From: Dryocola boscaweniae
GTDB taxonomy: Bacteria > Pseudomonadota > Gammaproteobacteria > Enterobacterales > Enterobacteriaceae
DNA length: 64,000 nt
Assembly: GCF_025215095.1 (NCBI RefSeq)
Contig: NZ_JALHAP010000081.1
Location: 248,001-312,000, forward strand
Reading direction: 5' to 3'
Shown here: positions 20,251-29,628 of the stretch, in pieces
Layout: each line of letters starts with the position of its first letter
How positions within the stretch are numbered: position 1 is the first letter of the stretch
Notes under the pieces: generated by a model
What the model was told of the DNA's origin: nothing
Database searches by the model: none
Seen by the model: the letters and a program-made list of their open reading frames with translations, nothing else
Position numbers and translations under genes: made by a program

Positions 20251-21009
20251 TCAGCACAGCTCCAACTGCACGTTGTTATCCCCAATCACCTGCATTACGC
20301 CCGCCGGCGGCAGAATGTCCGTATAGACCTGATCGACCAGGCTGATGCTGCCCAGGTTAACCATCGCGTTGCGGCCAAACTTCGAATGGTCGACAACCAG
20401 CATCACGCAGCGGGAGTTATCAATAATCGCCCGTTTGGTACGCACTTCGTGATAGTCGAATTCCAGCAGCGAGCCGTCGCTGTCGATGCCGCTTATCCCC
20501 AGAATGCCGAAGTCCAGGCGGAACTGGGAGATAAAATCCAGCGTCGCTTCGCCGATTATCCCGCCGTCGCGGCTGCGCAACTCACCGCCTGCCAGGATAA
20601 TGCGGAAGTCTTCTTTTACCATTAGCGTGTTGGCGACGTTGAGGTTGTTGGTGACCACGCGCAAGTTGCTGTGATCTAAAAGCGCATGGGCGACGGCTTC
20701 CGGCGTGGTGCCAATATCAATAAACAGCGTGGCGCCGTTTGGGATCTGGCTGGCAACTTTACGAGCGATTCGCTCTTTTTCCGCCGTCTGGGTTGCTTTG
20801 CGGTCATGCCATGAGGTGTTCACCGAGCTTGACGGCAGCGCAGCGCCGCCGTGATGGCGCATGATCATATTTTGATCGGCAAGGTCATTCAGGTCGCGGC
20901 GAATAGTTTGCGGGCTGACCGAAAACTGCTCTACCAGCTCTTCGGTGCTGACATACCCCTGTTTTTTAACCAGTTCTACAATGGCGTCGTGTCGTTGTGT
21001 TTGCTTCAC
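20251..21009 (-). CDS. glpR: Glycerol-3-phosphate regulon repressor GlpR (DeoR family)
   Basis: 252 residues with an intact frame. The N-terminal DeoR-type winged helix contains EELVEQFSVSPQTIRRDLND (about residues 23-42), and the C-terminal sugar-phosphate-binding domain includes FIDIGTTPEAVA and GGELRSRDGGI. GlpR represses glp genes in the absence of glycerol-3-phosphate. Palindromes resembling GlpR operators lie upstream of glpD. It is last in the glpEGR operon, 16 bases after glpG. Confidence 0.95.
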   Translation of the reverse strand: MKQTQRHDAIVELVKKQGYVSTEELVEQFSVSPQTIRRDLNDLADQNMIMRHHGGAALPSSSVNTSWHDRKATQTAEKERIARKVASQIPNGATLFIDIGTTPEAVAHALLDHSNLRVVTNNLNVANTLMVKEDFRIILAGGELRSRDGGIIGEATLDFISQFRLDFGILGISGIDSDGSLLEFDYHEVRTKRAIIDNSRCVMLVVDHSKFGRNAMVNLGSISLVDQVYTDILPPAGVMQVIGDNNVQLELC

Positions 21010-21025
21010 GCTCTACTCCTGATTT

Positions 21026-21856
21026 TTATGTTCGTTTTCGCGCATGCAGAGTATCGACCAGCGCCATCGTGAGGCCCACCAGTAAACCGGTAACGTGTGC
21101 GGCGTTGGCAATCGACATACCTAAAATATCGAAGTAGCCCACGACTATCCACAGCACCGCAAAGGCCATCAGGCCGCGCTGCATATAGATTCCGCTTTCA
21201 GGATCACGCTCGCCTCTGAGCCACACATAGCCCATCAGCGCGTAAACCGTTCCGGATAATCCACCGAACAACGGGCCGCTGAATTTGGCCTGTACGTAGC
21301 CGCTTAGCAGGGCTGAGATTATAGTCAGGGTGATGAGTTTTCCGCTGCCAAGACGCTTTTCCAGCGGGCCGCCAAGATACCACCACCATAGCAGGTTGAA
21401 AGTGATATGCAGCAGTGAAAAATGCATTAAGGCATGGCTGAAATAGCGCCAGAATTCATAGTGCAAACTGTCGGCGTAAGGCCAGGCAAGCCAGACCATA
21501 ACATTCCGATCGCCAAGCACCTGCATGGCCAGATAAACCAGCACGCACGCGGCAATTATCGCAAGCGTAAACGGCCCGGCTTTTTGCTGGATAGTCGCAA
21601 GAAAAGGGTAACGCTGGTAGCGCAGGCCGCTTGCGGTATCGCCTGCGGCCCAGCTTGCCGCCAGATAGCGGGAGTCGCCGGGGTTGGCGAGAAACCGTTC
21701 CAGCTCGTTGCGCACTCTGGTTTCCTGGCTGTCATCCGCAAGCCAGACGTCGCTTTGATTATGCTGTTGAATCGTAAGGACAATGCCCTGCGTTGCCATA
21801 TAGTCGACAAACGCCTGCGCGACGCGCGGGTTGGCAAACGAGGTGATCATGATCAT
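21026..21856 (-). CDS. glpG: Rhomboid intramembrane serine protease GlpG
   Basis: 276 residues, the same length as E. coli GlpG. An N-terminal cytoplasmic domain (about residues 1-85) precedes six membrane helices. The catalytic serine is in [10 protein letters not shown] (Ser201 by alignment) and the histidine in ANAAHVTGL (His254), and the [14 protein letters not shown] segment contains the oxyanion-hole His and Asn. It cleaves membrane proteins within the bilayer; its link to glycerol metabolism is only through the operon. An ATG two codons further in could also be the start. Confidence 0.96.
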   Translation of the reverse strand: MIMITSFANPRVAQAFVDYMATQGIVLTIQQHNQSDVWLADDSQETRVRNELERFLANPGDSRYLAASWAAGDTASGLRYQRYPFLATIQQKAGPFTLAIIAACVLVYLAMQVLGDRNVMVWLAWPYADSLHYEFWRYFSHALMHFSLLHITFNLLWWWYLGGPLEKRLGSGKLITLTIISALLSGYVQAKFSGPLFGGLSGTVYALMGYVWLRGERDPESGIYMQRGLMAFAVLWIVVGYFDILGMSIANAAHVTGLLVGLTMALVDTLHARKRT

Positions 21857-21920
21857 AGGGTTTCAACCAAATCCGTACAAAAGGAAGCAGTATACCTGCA
21901 ATGCGCAGGTTTCCTGAACC

Positions 21921-22250
21921 TTATGCAGCGCCGTGAGCGACTTCCGCCGGGAAATGGCGATGCCAGGCATCAAAGCCGCCGTCAACGCTATAAACATTGT
22001 CGTAGCCCTGCTGTAGCAGATACTGGGCCGCGCCTTTGCTGCTGTTGCCGTGATAGCACATCACCATCACGGGCGTGTCGAAATCGGTCTGCTGCATAAA
22101 GGCCACCAGACGATCGTTTGTCAGATGAAAAGCGCCTGGGGTGTGGCCCATCGCAAAGCTCTGCGGATCGCGAATATCCACTAATACCGCGAGTTTCTGG
22201 TGCAGCTTCTGGTGCGCTTCTTCCACACCAATACATTCAAATTGATCCAT
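21921..22250 (-). CDS. glpE: Thiosulfate:cyanide sulfurtransferase GlpE (single-domain rhodanese)
   Basis: 109 residues forming one rhodanese domain. The active-site loop [10 protein letters not shown] carries the catalytic cysteine near residue 65, which forms a persulfide. GlpE transfers sulfur from thiosulfate to cyanide or, probably in vivo, to thioredoxin-like thiols. It is the first gene of glpEGR, 64 bases ahead of glpG, and is divergent from glpD across a 200-base regulatory region. Confidence 0.95.
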   Translation of the reverse strand: MDQFECIGVEEAHQKLHQKLAVLVDIRDPQSFAMGHTPGAFHLTNDRLVAFMQQTDFDTPVMVMCYHGNSSKGAAQYLLQQGYDNVYSVDGGFDAWHRHFPAEVAHGAA

Positions 22251-22340
22251 AGCTTGCTCATGTACAGATAAAGGAAAGGGGACGGGCTCGACGACATATT
22301 AAGCGAAACCTGTCTCTGGCCGCTGATATTAACGCCATTG

Positions 22341-22356
22341 TGTTATCCATATCACG
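22341..22356. promoter_or_regulatory. Candidate CRP site upstream of glpD
   Basis: TGTTA-TCCATA-TCACG matches TGTGA-N6-TCACA at 8 of 10 positions. It lies about 50 bases upstream of the extended -10 element of glpD, consistent with known cAMP-CRP activation of glpD in E. coli. Confidence 0.6.
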
Positions 22357-22396
22357 CAGAAATGTTTTTTTTTCGTTATCAAAACGCCGGGTACTT

Positions 22397-22440
22397 GCTA
22401 TTATGAGCGATAACGAACATTTGTGAGCTTTAACGAAAGT
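22397..22440 (+). promoter_or_regulatory. glpD extended -10 with tandem GlpR operators
   Basis: An extended -10 (TGC then TATTAT at 22399-22404) overlaps a GlpR-type palindrome, ATGAGCGATAACGAACAT at 22403-22420. A second, weaker copy, TTGTGAGCTTTAACGAAAGT, follows directly at 22421-22440. Tandem operators over and downstream of the start site match the arrangement known for E. coli glpD. Confidence 0.75.
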
Positions 22441-22451
22441 GTGAGGGCAGC

Positions 22452-23960
22452 ATGGAAACCAAAGATCTGATTGTTATTGGCGGCGGTATTAACGGTGCCG
22501 GAATCGCGGCTGATGCAGCAGGCCGCGGCCTGTCTGTATTAATGCTGGAGGGACAAGACCTGGCCTGCGCAACGTCCTCCGCCAGCTCAAAATTGATCCA
22601 CGGCGGCCTGCGCTATCTGGAACACTACGAGTTTCGGCTGGTCAGCGAGGCGCTGGCCGAACGCGAAGTGCTGCTGAATATGGCTCCGCACATCGCCTTC
22701 CCGATGCGCTTCCGTTTGCCCCACCGCCCACATTTGCGTCCGGCCTGGATGATTCGTGTAGGTCTGTTTATGTACGACCACCTCGGTAAACGCACCAGCC
22801 TGCCTGCGTCGACCGGTTTGCGTTTTGGCGCAGATTCGGTCCTTAAACCTGAAATCGTGCGCGGTTTCGAATATTCCGACTGCTGGGTGGACGATGCGCG
22901 TCTGGTTCTGGCAAACGCGCAGATGGTGACGCGCAAAGGCGGCGAGGTGAAAACCCGCACCCGCGCAACCAGCGCCCGCCGCGAAAACGGCCACTGGATT
23001 GTTGAAGCACAGGATATTGATACCGGTGAAACCTTTACCTGGCGCGCTCGTGGTCTGGTTAACGCCACCGGCCCGTGGGTAAAAGATTTCTTCGATGACG
23101 GCCTGAAGCTTCCTTCGCCATACGGCATCCGCCTGATCAAAGGCAGCCATATCGTTGTGCCGCGTGTGCACAGCCAGAAGCAGGCCTATATCCTGCAAAA
23201 TGAAGATAAACGTATTGTGTTTGTTATTCCGTGGATGGATGAGTTCTCGATTATCGGCACCACCGATGTGGAATATAAAGGCGATCCGAAAGCCGTCCAT
23301 ATCGACGAGAGCGAAGTGAAATACCTGCTGGATGTGTACAACGAGCACTTTAACAAGACGCTTTCACGTGAAGACGTGGTATGGACATATTCTGGCGTAC
23401 GCCCGCTTTGTGATGATGAATCGGATTCTCCGCAGGCTATCACCCGTGATTACACGCTTGATATTCATGATGAAAATGGCAAGGCGCCTCTGCTTTCCGT
23501 CTTCGGCGGCAAGCTGACAACCTACCGCAAACTTGCGGAGCATGCGCTGGACAAGCTGCAGGCGTATTACCCGAAAATCGGCCCGGCGTGGACCAAAGGC
23601 AGCAAATTGCCAGGCGGGGATATTACCGGCGATCGCGATGATTTCGCCGCTCAGCTACGCCGCCGATATTCATTCCTGAGCGAAGGTCTGGCACGCCGCT
23701 TTGCCCGCACCTATGGCAGCAACAGCGAGCTAATACTCAAAGAGGCGAAATCGCTTGAGGATTTAGGCGAGAACTTCGGACACGAGTTTTATGAAGCCGA
23801 GCTGCGTTATCTGGCCGAGCACGAATGGGTTAAGCGTGTCGATGATGCTATCTGGCGCCGCACCAAGTTAGGCATGTGGCTGACGGACGAACAGCAGGCG
23901 CGGGTGGCGCAATGGCTGGCAAAGCGGAACGGTAAGGCGCAGCTTTCTTTAGCTTCGTAA
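22452..23960 (+). CDS. glpD: Aerobic glycerol-3-phosphate dehydrogenase GlpD
   Basis: 502 residues. GlpD is a membrane-associated flavoprotein that oxidises glycerol-3-phosphate to dihydroxyacetone phosphate and passes electrons to ubiquinone. The FAD dinucleotide motif GGGINGAGIAADAAGRG is near the N-terminus (about residues 10-26), and SSKLIHGGLRYLEHYEF is the family signature. The C-terminal cap domain is present. The gene is divergent from glpEGR and convergent with malT, with REP elements between. E. coli GlpD has a similar length (501). Confidence 0.97.
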   Translation: METKDLIVIGGGINGAGIAADAAGRGLSVLMLEGQDLACATSSASSKLIHGGLRYLEHYEFRLVSEALAEREVLLNMAPHIAFPMRFRLPHRPHLRPAWMIRVGLFMYDHLGKRTSLPASTGLRFGADSVLKPEIVRGFEYSDCWVDDARLVLANAQMVTRKGGEVKTRTRATSARRENGHWIVEAQDIDTGETFTWRARGLVNATGPWVKDFFDDGLKLPSPYGIRLIKGSHIVVPRVHSQKQAYILQNEDKRIVFVIPWMDEFSIIGTTDVEYKGDPKAVHIDESEVKYLLDVYNEHFNKTLSREDVVWTYSGVRPLCDDESDSPQAITRDYTLDIHDENGKAPLLSVFGGKLTTYRKLAEHALDKLQAYYPKIGPAWTKGSKLPGGDITGDRDDFAAQLRRRYSFLSEGLARRFARTYGSNSELILKEAKSLEDLGENFGHEFYEAELRYLAEHEWVKRVDDAIWRRTKLGMWLTDEQQARVAQWLAKRNGKAQLSLAS

Positions 23961-23968
23961 TTTTAAAC

Positions 23969-24050
23969 GGCGGATGGCGCTTACGCTTATCCGCCCTGCA
24001 ACATTACAAAACTTAGAATTCGTAGGTCGGATAAGCCTGCGCCATCCGAC
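23969..24050. repeat. REP pair between glpD and malT
   Basis: The arms GGCGGAT / ATCCGCC (23969-23995) and GTCGGAT / ATCCGAC (24026-24050) form two REP units of different subtype separated by about 30 bases, a small BIME-like cluster between convergent stops. The second has the same orientation and core (ggataagc...gccatcc) as the element at 20216-20241 on the other side of the glp block. Confidence 0.8.
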
Positions 24051-24055
24051 AGTTA

Positions 24056-26761
24056 TCAGACTCCATATCCCATCATCTTCAGCAGCTTCTGCGCATGTTG
24101 CACAGCATCCTGACGGTGCGCCACGCCCAGCTTCTGGTACAGATTACGGATATGCGTTTTGATAGTGGTCGCCGCCACGTCCAGCTCGCCTGCGATTTGC
24201 TCGTTGCTGTAGCCTGAATAAATCAGCCCCAGAACCTGCCATTCACGTTGCGTTAATGGGCTGGTGCGAATCAGCTCCGGGACTTCCGGATGCGTCAGCA
24301 GACGGTTCACAAAATTCTCATCGAAGTGCGCGAATTTGTGGCGATGATGCTGGTTAATCTCGCGAAGAATGCGCTGAGCCCGGTGCTGATCCAGTTCTGG
24401 CAGAGTATTGAGCTGGATTAACTGACGCAGTTGCTGCGCCATGGCTTCACCTTCGATCACAAAGTGGCTGATAAACCCGGTGCGGTTAGCAAGCGACAGC
24501 GCTTCAAGCAGCACGCGCTGCGCATCGCTTTTCCGCCCAGACTGCCAGTAGAGCTGGTTTAACAGCAGCAGGTTGCGATTGAGATCGCTCATCAGACGCA
24601 GGCTGCGCGCGTTTTCGTTTAACTCTTCCAGCACCATTTCCGCCGGGTCGAATTCACCCAGCAGAATTTGCGCGCGAGCAATGTTGCGCCACTGGCTTTG
24701 CAGGAAGTGATTATTGGCAAATTCCGGTTTTGGCGTCTGGCGTAACCAGTTGGCGGCAGACTTTTTATCGCCAATCATTTGCCAGTAAATCACCCGGACT
24801 TTATCGGCGTTAGAGACCCAGTCGCTGTGATAGGGGCCGTTGCCCAGCAGATTTTCAAGACGGTTCAGGTGATTGCGCGCGTTATCCAGATCGCCGCGTG
24901 CCAGAGAGCACTGCACCAGCAGCGCAAGGCATTGCAACTGTTGCTGGGGCTGGTAGCCGGAAAGGACTTCCACACCGTTTCGGGCGGAAGCTTCGGCTTC
25001 GTCCAGGCGTGACCATGCCCACAGCAGTTGCGCGCGAATACGCAGCAGGAACTCATGCAGCGGCAACTGCTCCAGATGTTGTTCGCGAATCAGGATGAAG
25101 GCTTTTTCCTGCGTTTCCCACGCGGCCTGCAAGAAACCCTGCGCCAGCAGAATTTCGCTTTGCTGAATCAGGCTCCACAGCGCGTAATGCCAGACATCAT
25201 GGCGACGAGACATTTGCTCAGTTTGCTGCATCACCGACAGGGATTTTGTCAGATCGCCTTTACAGTGCAGCACCTCGCCGTGAACGGAAGTGGCAACGAT
25301 GCGGCTGTAATAATTCGCCAGCGGCAGCATATCGAGCGCGATCATCGCCAGCCGCTCGGCCTCGACCGGGTCGCCGTCGTTAATGGCGACCTGAGCGCGC
25401 AGGGCGTTAAATTCGCCGTGCAGCGTGTTGTCCATGTCCAGATTCATTTCCTGCTCGGCTCGCGCCAGCAGCAGATTGACTTCGCTGTAGCGATGCTGGC
25501 TTTGCATCAGCCAGGCCTGCAAAAGCACAAGTTTCGGATTCTCCAGCAGGCTTTCCCACGGCAGCGCTTTCAGCGATTCTTCCAGCAGCGTCAGTTCGCT
25601 ATGGTTAAACAGCGCCCAGGCGTGATGCAGCAGGATATCGCGCAGCATGCTGGCATCGCCTGCGGCTAACGCGTGATGAATGGCTTCGCTCGGGAAACCC
25701 TGCGCCATCCAACTTTCGGCGGCGGCACGGTGAATATCGGGCAGTTCAGCGGCAAGCTCCCACTGACAGCGCTGGCGCAGGAAGCTGCCAAATAATGGAT
25801 GGAAACAGAACCATTCGCCGGAGTCGTCCATGCGCTGCATGAAAAGCCCCTGACGCTCGGTCTCTTCCAGACGCATCTGGCCATTTTCTTCGCCCGTGAC
25901 GCGCACAATCAGCGCATCGTTCATCGAACGCAAAATTGAGCTGCGCAGCAGGAAGTTACGTGTGTCCGCATCCACGTTATCAAGCACCTCATCCACCAGA
26001 TAATCAGAAAGGTGGCTGGCGTTGATGCCGGAAAGGCGACGCGCGGAGTGGTGCGCCGAGGTGTTGCTTTGACGTGCGGAAAGAGCGATGAGCTGCAATG
26101 CCGTAGCCCAGCCGGCGACATCATCGCACAGGCGGCTGCTGTCCACAGGCTCAATCGGCGTATTCAGTCGACAGTCAAAGAACTGTTTCGCTTCCTGATG
26201 GGTAAAGGCGAGCTGCTGGCTGCCGATTTCCAGAAGCTGATCGCGCACGCGCAGGTTGGCGATACCAAGCTGCGGCAGGTTGCGCGATAACACCACCAGC
26301 GTCAGATTCTCTGGCTGATGGCGAATGAAAAAACGCATCGCTTCGTGAATAACCGGGTTGTTGATTAAGTGGTAATCATCAATCACCAGGAATAAAGGGC
26401 GATGCCATTCCGCCAGCTCGATAAAGAGCTGCGCGAACAGCGACGAGAGGCTTGCATACTGGCGCTTTTGCGCCATGACTTCACTGCTGACGCAATGACC
26501 GCCGGTTGCTTGCTGAATAGCGGTAATCAAATAACTGGCAAAGCGTTCTTGTTGGTTGTCGCCCTCATCAAGAGAGTACCAACCTAACTCATTTTTCCCT
26601 GCAGCCCACTGGGAGACCAGTGTGGTTTTGCCATAGCCTGCGGGGCTGGTTATCAACGCCAGACGATAATTTGCGGCGGTTGATAGCTTTACCAACAGGC
26701 GGTCGCGAACCACGGTATTTTCCAGACGAACCGGGCGACTCAATTTGGATGGGATCAACAT
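24056..26761 (-). CDS. malT: Maltose regulon activator MalT
   Basis: 901 residues, the same length as E. coli MalT. MalT is an ATP- and maltotriose-dependent activator of mal genes. The N-terminal STAND/AAA-like domain carries the Walker A motif SPAGYGKTT (about residues 39-47), with [10 protein letters not shown] as Walker B. A TPR-like superhelix binds the inducer. The LuxR-type helix-turn-helix at the C-terminus ([19 protein letters not shown], followed by [17 protein letters not shown]) binds DNA. It is divergent from malPQ; a CRP site lies upstream. Confidence 0.97.
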   Translation of the reverse strand: MLIPSKLSRPVRLENTVVRDRLLVKLSTAANYRLALITSPAGYGKTTLVSQWAAGKNELGWYSLDEGDNQQERFASYLITAIQQATGGHCVSSEVMAQKRQYASLSSLFAQLFIELAEWHRPLFLVIDDYHLINNPVIHEAMRFFIRHQPENLTLVVLSRNLPQLGIANLRVRDQLLEIGSQQLAFTHQEAKQFFDCRLNTPIEPVDSSRLCDDVAGWATALQLIALSARQSNTSAHHSARRLSGINASHLSDYLVDEVLDNVDADTRNFLLRSSILRSMNDALIVRVTGEENGQMRLEETERQGLFMQRMDDSGEWFCFHPLFGSFLRQRCQWELAAELPDIHRAAAESWMAQGFPSEAIHHALAAGDASMLRDILLHHAWALFNHSELTLLEESLKALPWESLLENPKLVLLQAWLMQSQHRYSEVNLLLARAEQEMNLDMDNTLHGEFNALRAQVAINDGDPVEAERLAMIALDMLPLANYYSRIVATSVHGEVLHCKGDLTKSLSVMQQTEQMSRRHDVWHYALWSLIQQSEILLAQGFLQAAWETQEKAFILIREQHLEQLPLHEFLLRIRAQLLWAWSRLDEAEASARNGVEVLSGYQPQQQLQCLALLVQCSLARGDLDNARNHLNRLENLLGNGPYHSDWVSNADKVRVIYWQMIGDKKSAANWLRQTPKPEFANNHFLQSQWRNIARAQILLGEFDPAEMVLEELNENARSLRLMSDLNRNLLLLNQLYWQSGRKSDAQRVLLEALSLANRTGFISHFVIEGEAMAQQLRQLIQLNTLPELDQHRAQRILREINQHHRHKFAHFDENFVNRLLTHPEVPELIRTSPLTQREWQVLGLIYSGYSNEQIAGELDVAATTIKTHIRNLYQKLGVAHRQDAVQHAQKLLKMMGYGV

Positions 26762-26889
26762 AGTGTCACTTCACTGTGTGTAAATTGCGTACAGAGATGA
26801 ATTTTTTTACGCTTCGTAATTAATGCTTACGTAAAGGTCGGCCAGATTGGGTCTTATTGCAAGATTGTTGAAGTTTCTGTGAGTGTTAA

Positions 26890-26905
26890 GTTGCACCTTG
26901 TCACA
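26890..26905 (-). promoter_or_regulatory. CRP site for malT
   Basis: On the minus strand the sequence reads TGTGA-CAAGGT-GCAAC, embedded in AATTGTGACAAGGTGCAAC. It strongly resembles the E. coli malT CRP site (TGTGACACAGTGCAA) and lies about 130 bases upstream of the malT ATG. Confidence 0.75.
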
Positions 26906-27086
26906 ATTCCATATTTTTATTGAATGGCTTTCGCGGAAATCATGCATTTTTCTTTATTCCAGACCGCTATTTTTCCGCGCCCTGCCTGAAAAGAAAACGG
27001 TTTCAGTCGTAAGGAAGACGCGGACATAACCTGGCCTTTGTTGTCCGAATTCAGCGCGGGATTTTGCGTCTGCCGGCCGGGTTTTA

Positions 27087-27102
27087 AGTGGTCGCGATCA
27101 CA
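27087..27102. promoter_or_regulatory. Candidate CRP site on the malP side
   Basis: AGTGG-TCGCGA-TCACA has a perfect right half and three of five matches in the left half of the CRP consensus. It lies directly before the MalT boxes. Confidence 0.45.
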
Positions 27103-27110
27103 CTTTTAGC

Positions 27111-27154
27111 TCATCCCCGCCACTCATCCCTGCCTAATCCCCCTCAGGATGAGG
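27111..27154. promoter_or_regulatory. MalT boxes of the malPQ promoter
   Basis: TCATCCCC (27111-27118) and TCATCCCT (27124-27131) are reverse-strand copies of the MalT core GGGATGA, and GGATGAGG (27147-27154) is a direct copy. Three sites within 45 bases, about 60-105 bases before malP, fit MalT activation. Confidence 0.72.
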
Positions 27155-27216
27155 AATAAGCCCAGACCGCCCGGCACACTAGCGGGCAATGAATTAAGAA
27201 CATCACAGGATTCCCT

Positions 27217-29619
27217 ATGTCACAGCCGACCTTCAATCAAGCACAATTTCAGGCTGCCCTGACCCGTCAGTGGCAGCGCTTTGGACTTCAGTCTGCTCAG
27301 GAAATGACTCAGCATCAGTGGTGGCAGGCCGTAAGCGGCGCATTGGCCGAGCTGCTGGCAGCCCAGCCGGTCGTAAAACCGCAGGCGAAACAGCGCCACG
27401 TCAACTACATCTCAATGGAGTTTCTGATTGGCCGCCTGACCGGCAACAACCTGCTGAATCTCGGCTGGTATCAGGACGTGGCGGATGAGCTGAAAGCATT
27501 TGATATCAACCTGACGGACCTGCTTGAAGAAGAGACAGACCCGGCGCTGGGCAACGGCGGTCTGGGGCGCCTGGCGGCGTGCTTCCTGGATTCTATGGCG
27601 ACGGTAGGCCAGTCAGCGATCGGGTATGGACTGAACTATCAGTACGGCCTGTTCCGCCAGTCCTTCAAGGACGGGCAGCAGATGGAAGCGCCGGACGACT
27701 GGCATCGCGGGAGCTATCCGTGGTTCCAGCATAACTCAGCTCTCGACGTGCAGGTTGGCGTGGGCGGTAAGGTAATCAAAGACGGTAAAAACGTGCGCTG
27801 GGAACCGGCGTTTATCTTCCAGGGCGAAGCCTGGGATTTACCGGTGCTCGGCTACCGTAACGGCGTCGCCCAGCCGCTGCGTCTGTGGCAGGCAAAGCAC
27901 GCCCATCCGTTTGACCTGACTAAATTCAACGACGGCGATTTCCTGAAAGCAGAGCAAGCCGGCATCGACGCTGAAAAACTGACCAAAGTTCTCTACCCGA
28001 ACGACAACCACTTAAACGGCAAGAAGCTGCGCCTGATGCAGCAGTATTTCCAGTGCGCCTGCTCGGTGGCGGATATTTTACGTCGTCACCATCTGGCGGG
28101 CCGCAAGCTGGCGGAGCTTGCAGATTACGAAGTGATTCAGCTTAACGATACGCACCCGACCATCGCCATTCCGGAGCTGCTGCGCGTGCTGATTGACGAG
28201 CGCCAGTTGAGCTGGGACGACGCCTGGGCCATCACCAGCAAAACTTTCGCCTACACCAACCACACCCTGATGCCGGAAGCGCTGGAGTGCTGGGACGAAA
28301 AACTGGTGAAAGCGCTGCTGCCGCGCCATATGCAAATCATCAATGAAATCAACGCCCGCTTTAAAAAACGGGTCGTCAAAACCTGGCCGGGCGATGAAGC
28401 GGTCTGGGCGAAGCTGGCGGTGGTTTACGATAAACAGGTACGCATGGCGAATATGTGCGTAGTAAGCGGCTTTGCGGTGAACGGCGTGGCCGCGCTGCAC
28501 TCCGATCTGGTAGTCAAAGATCTGTTCCCGGAATACCACCAGCTATGGCCAAACAAATTCCACAACGTCACCAACGGCATCACGCCGCGTCGCTGGATCA
28601 AACAATGTAACCCGGCGCTTTCCGCGCTTATCGACAAGAAGCTGAAGAAAGAGTGGGCCAACGATCTGGACGCGCTGGAAGGGCTGGAAAAATATGCCGA
28701 CGACGCGAAATTCCGTCAACAATACCGCGAAATCAAATACCAGAATAAAGTCAAGCTGGCGGCGTTTGTGAAGGCGCGTACCGGCATCGTCATCAGCCCG
28801 GATGCGCTGTTCGACGTGCAGATTAAACGCCTGCACGAGTACAAACGTCAGCACCTGAATCTGCTGCACATTCTGGCGCTTTATAAAGAAATCCGCGAAA
28901 ACCCGCAGGCGGCCCGCGTGCCGCGCGTGTTCCTGTTCGGTGCGAAAGCGGCGCCGGGTTATTACCTGGCGAAAAACATTATCTTCGCCATCAACAAAGT
29001 GGCGCAGGCGATTAACAACGACCCGGTCGTAGGCGATCAACTGAAAGTCGTATTCCTGCCGGATTACTGCGTTTCTGCCGCGGAAATCATGATCCCGGCG
29101 GCGGATATCTCCGAACAAATCTCTACCGCAGGCAAAGAAGCCTCCGGCACCGGCAATATGAAGCTTGCGCTAAACGGCGCGCTGACCGTGGGCACGCTGG
29201 ACGGCGCCAACGTTGAAATCGCCGAGAAAGTGGGCGACGAGAATATCTTCATCTTTGGTCATACCGTAGAAGAAGTGAAAGCCCTGAAAGCTAAAGGCTA
29301 CGACCCGGTGAAATGGCGTAAGAAAGACAAGGCGTTGGATGCGGTGCTGAAAGAACTGGAGAAGGGCGTCTACGCCGATGGCGATAAGCACGCTTTCGAT
29401 CAGATGCTGCACAGCATCGGTAAACAAGGCGGCGACCCGTATCTGGTGATGGCTGACTTCACGGCTTACGCTGCGGCGCAAAAGCAAGCTGATGCGCTGT
29501 ACCTCGACCAGGAGGCCTGGACGCGCGCCGCTATTCTGAACACCGCGCGCTGCGGCATGTTCAGCTCGGATCGTTCGATTCGCGATTATCAGCAACGCAT
29601 CTGGCAGGCTAAGCGCTAA
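27217..29619 (+). CDS. malP: Maltodextrin phosphorylase MalP
   Basis: 800 residues. MalP phosphorolyses linear maltodextrins to glucose-1-phosphate. The pyridoxal-phosphate motif EASGTGNMK ends in Lys649; [17 protein letters not shown] and the [16 protein letters not shown] segment are family features. It differs from GlgP in this window by a shorter N-terminus and by its context with malQ and malT. The C-terminus is [12 protein letters not shown]. It is first in malPQ, followed nine bases later by malQ. Confidence 0.97.
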   Translation: MSQPTFNQAQFQAALTRQWQRFGLQSAQEMTQHQWWQAVSGALAELLAAQPVVKPQAKQRHVNYISMEFLIGRLTGNNLLNLGWYQDVADELKAFDINLTDLLEEETDPALGNGGLGRLAACFLDSMATVGQSAIGYGLNYQYGLFRQSFKDGQQMEAPDDWHRGSYPWFQHNSALDVQVGVGGKVIKDGKNVRWEPAFIFQGEAWDLPVLGYRNGVAQPLRLWQAKHAHPFDLTKFNDGDFLKAEQAGIDAEKLTKVLYPNDNHLNGKKLRLMQQYFQCACSVADILRRHHLAGRKLAELADYEVIQLNDTHPTIAIPELLRVLIDERQLSWDDAWAITSKTFAYTNHTLMPEALECWDEKLVKALLPRHMQIINEINARFKKRVVKTWPGDEAVWAKLAVVYDKQVRMANMCVVSGFAVNGVAALHSDLVVKDLFPEYHQLWPNKFHNVTNGITPRRWIKQCNPALSALIDKKLKKEWANDLDALEGLEKYADDAKFRQQYREIKYQNKVKLAAFVKARTGIVISPDALFDVQIKRLHEYKRQHLNLLHILALYKEIRENPQAARVPRVFLFGAKAAPGYYLAKNIIFAINKVAQAINNDPVVGDQLKVVFLPDYCVSAAEIMIPAADISEQISTAGKEASGTGNMKLALNGALTVGTLDGANVEIAEKVGDENIFIFGHTVEEVKALKAKGYDPVKWRKKDKALDAVLKELEKGVYADGDKHAFDQMLHSIGKQGGDPYLVMADFTAYAAAQKQADALYLDQEAWTRAAILNTARCGMFSSDRSIRDYQQRIWQAKR

Positions 29620-29628
29620 GGGAAGGTC

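Larger units (their letters stand above)
26762..27216. promoter_or_regulatory. malT-malP divergent control region
   Basis: This 455-base gap has no supported ORF. It carries a CRP half-site pair for malT and another CRP-like site plus MalT boxes toward malP, given as separate entries. The malT side is A/T-rich (about 26780-26980); the malP side is GC-rich. Confidence 0.7.

Noticed and set aside
22587..23348. 253-codon frame opposite glpD
   Set aside because: Shadow of the glpD coding frame; no start signal or recognised domain.
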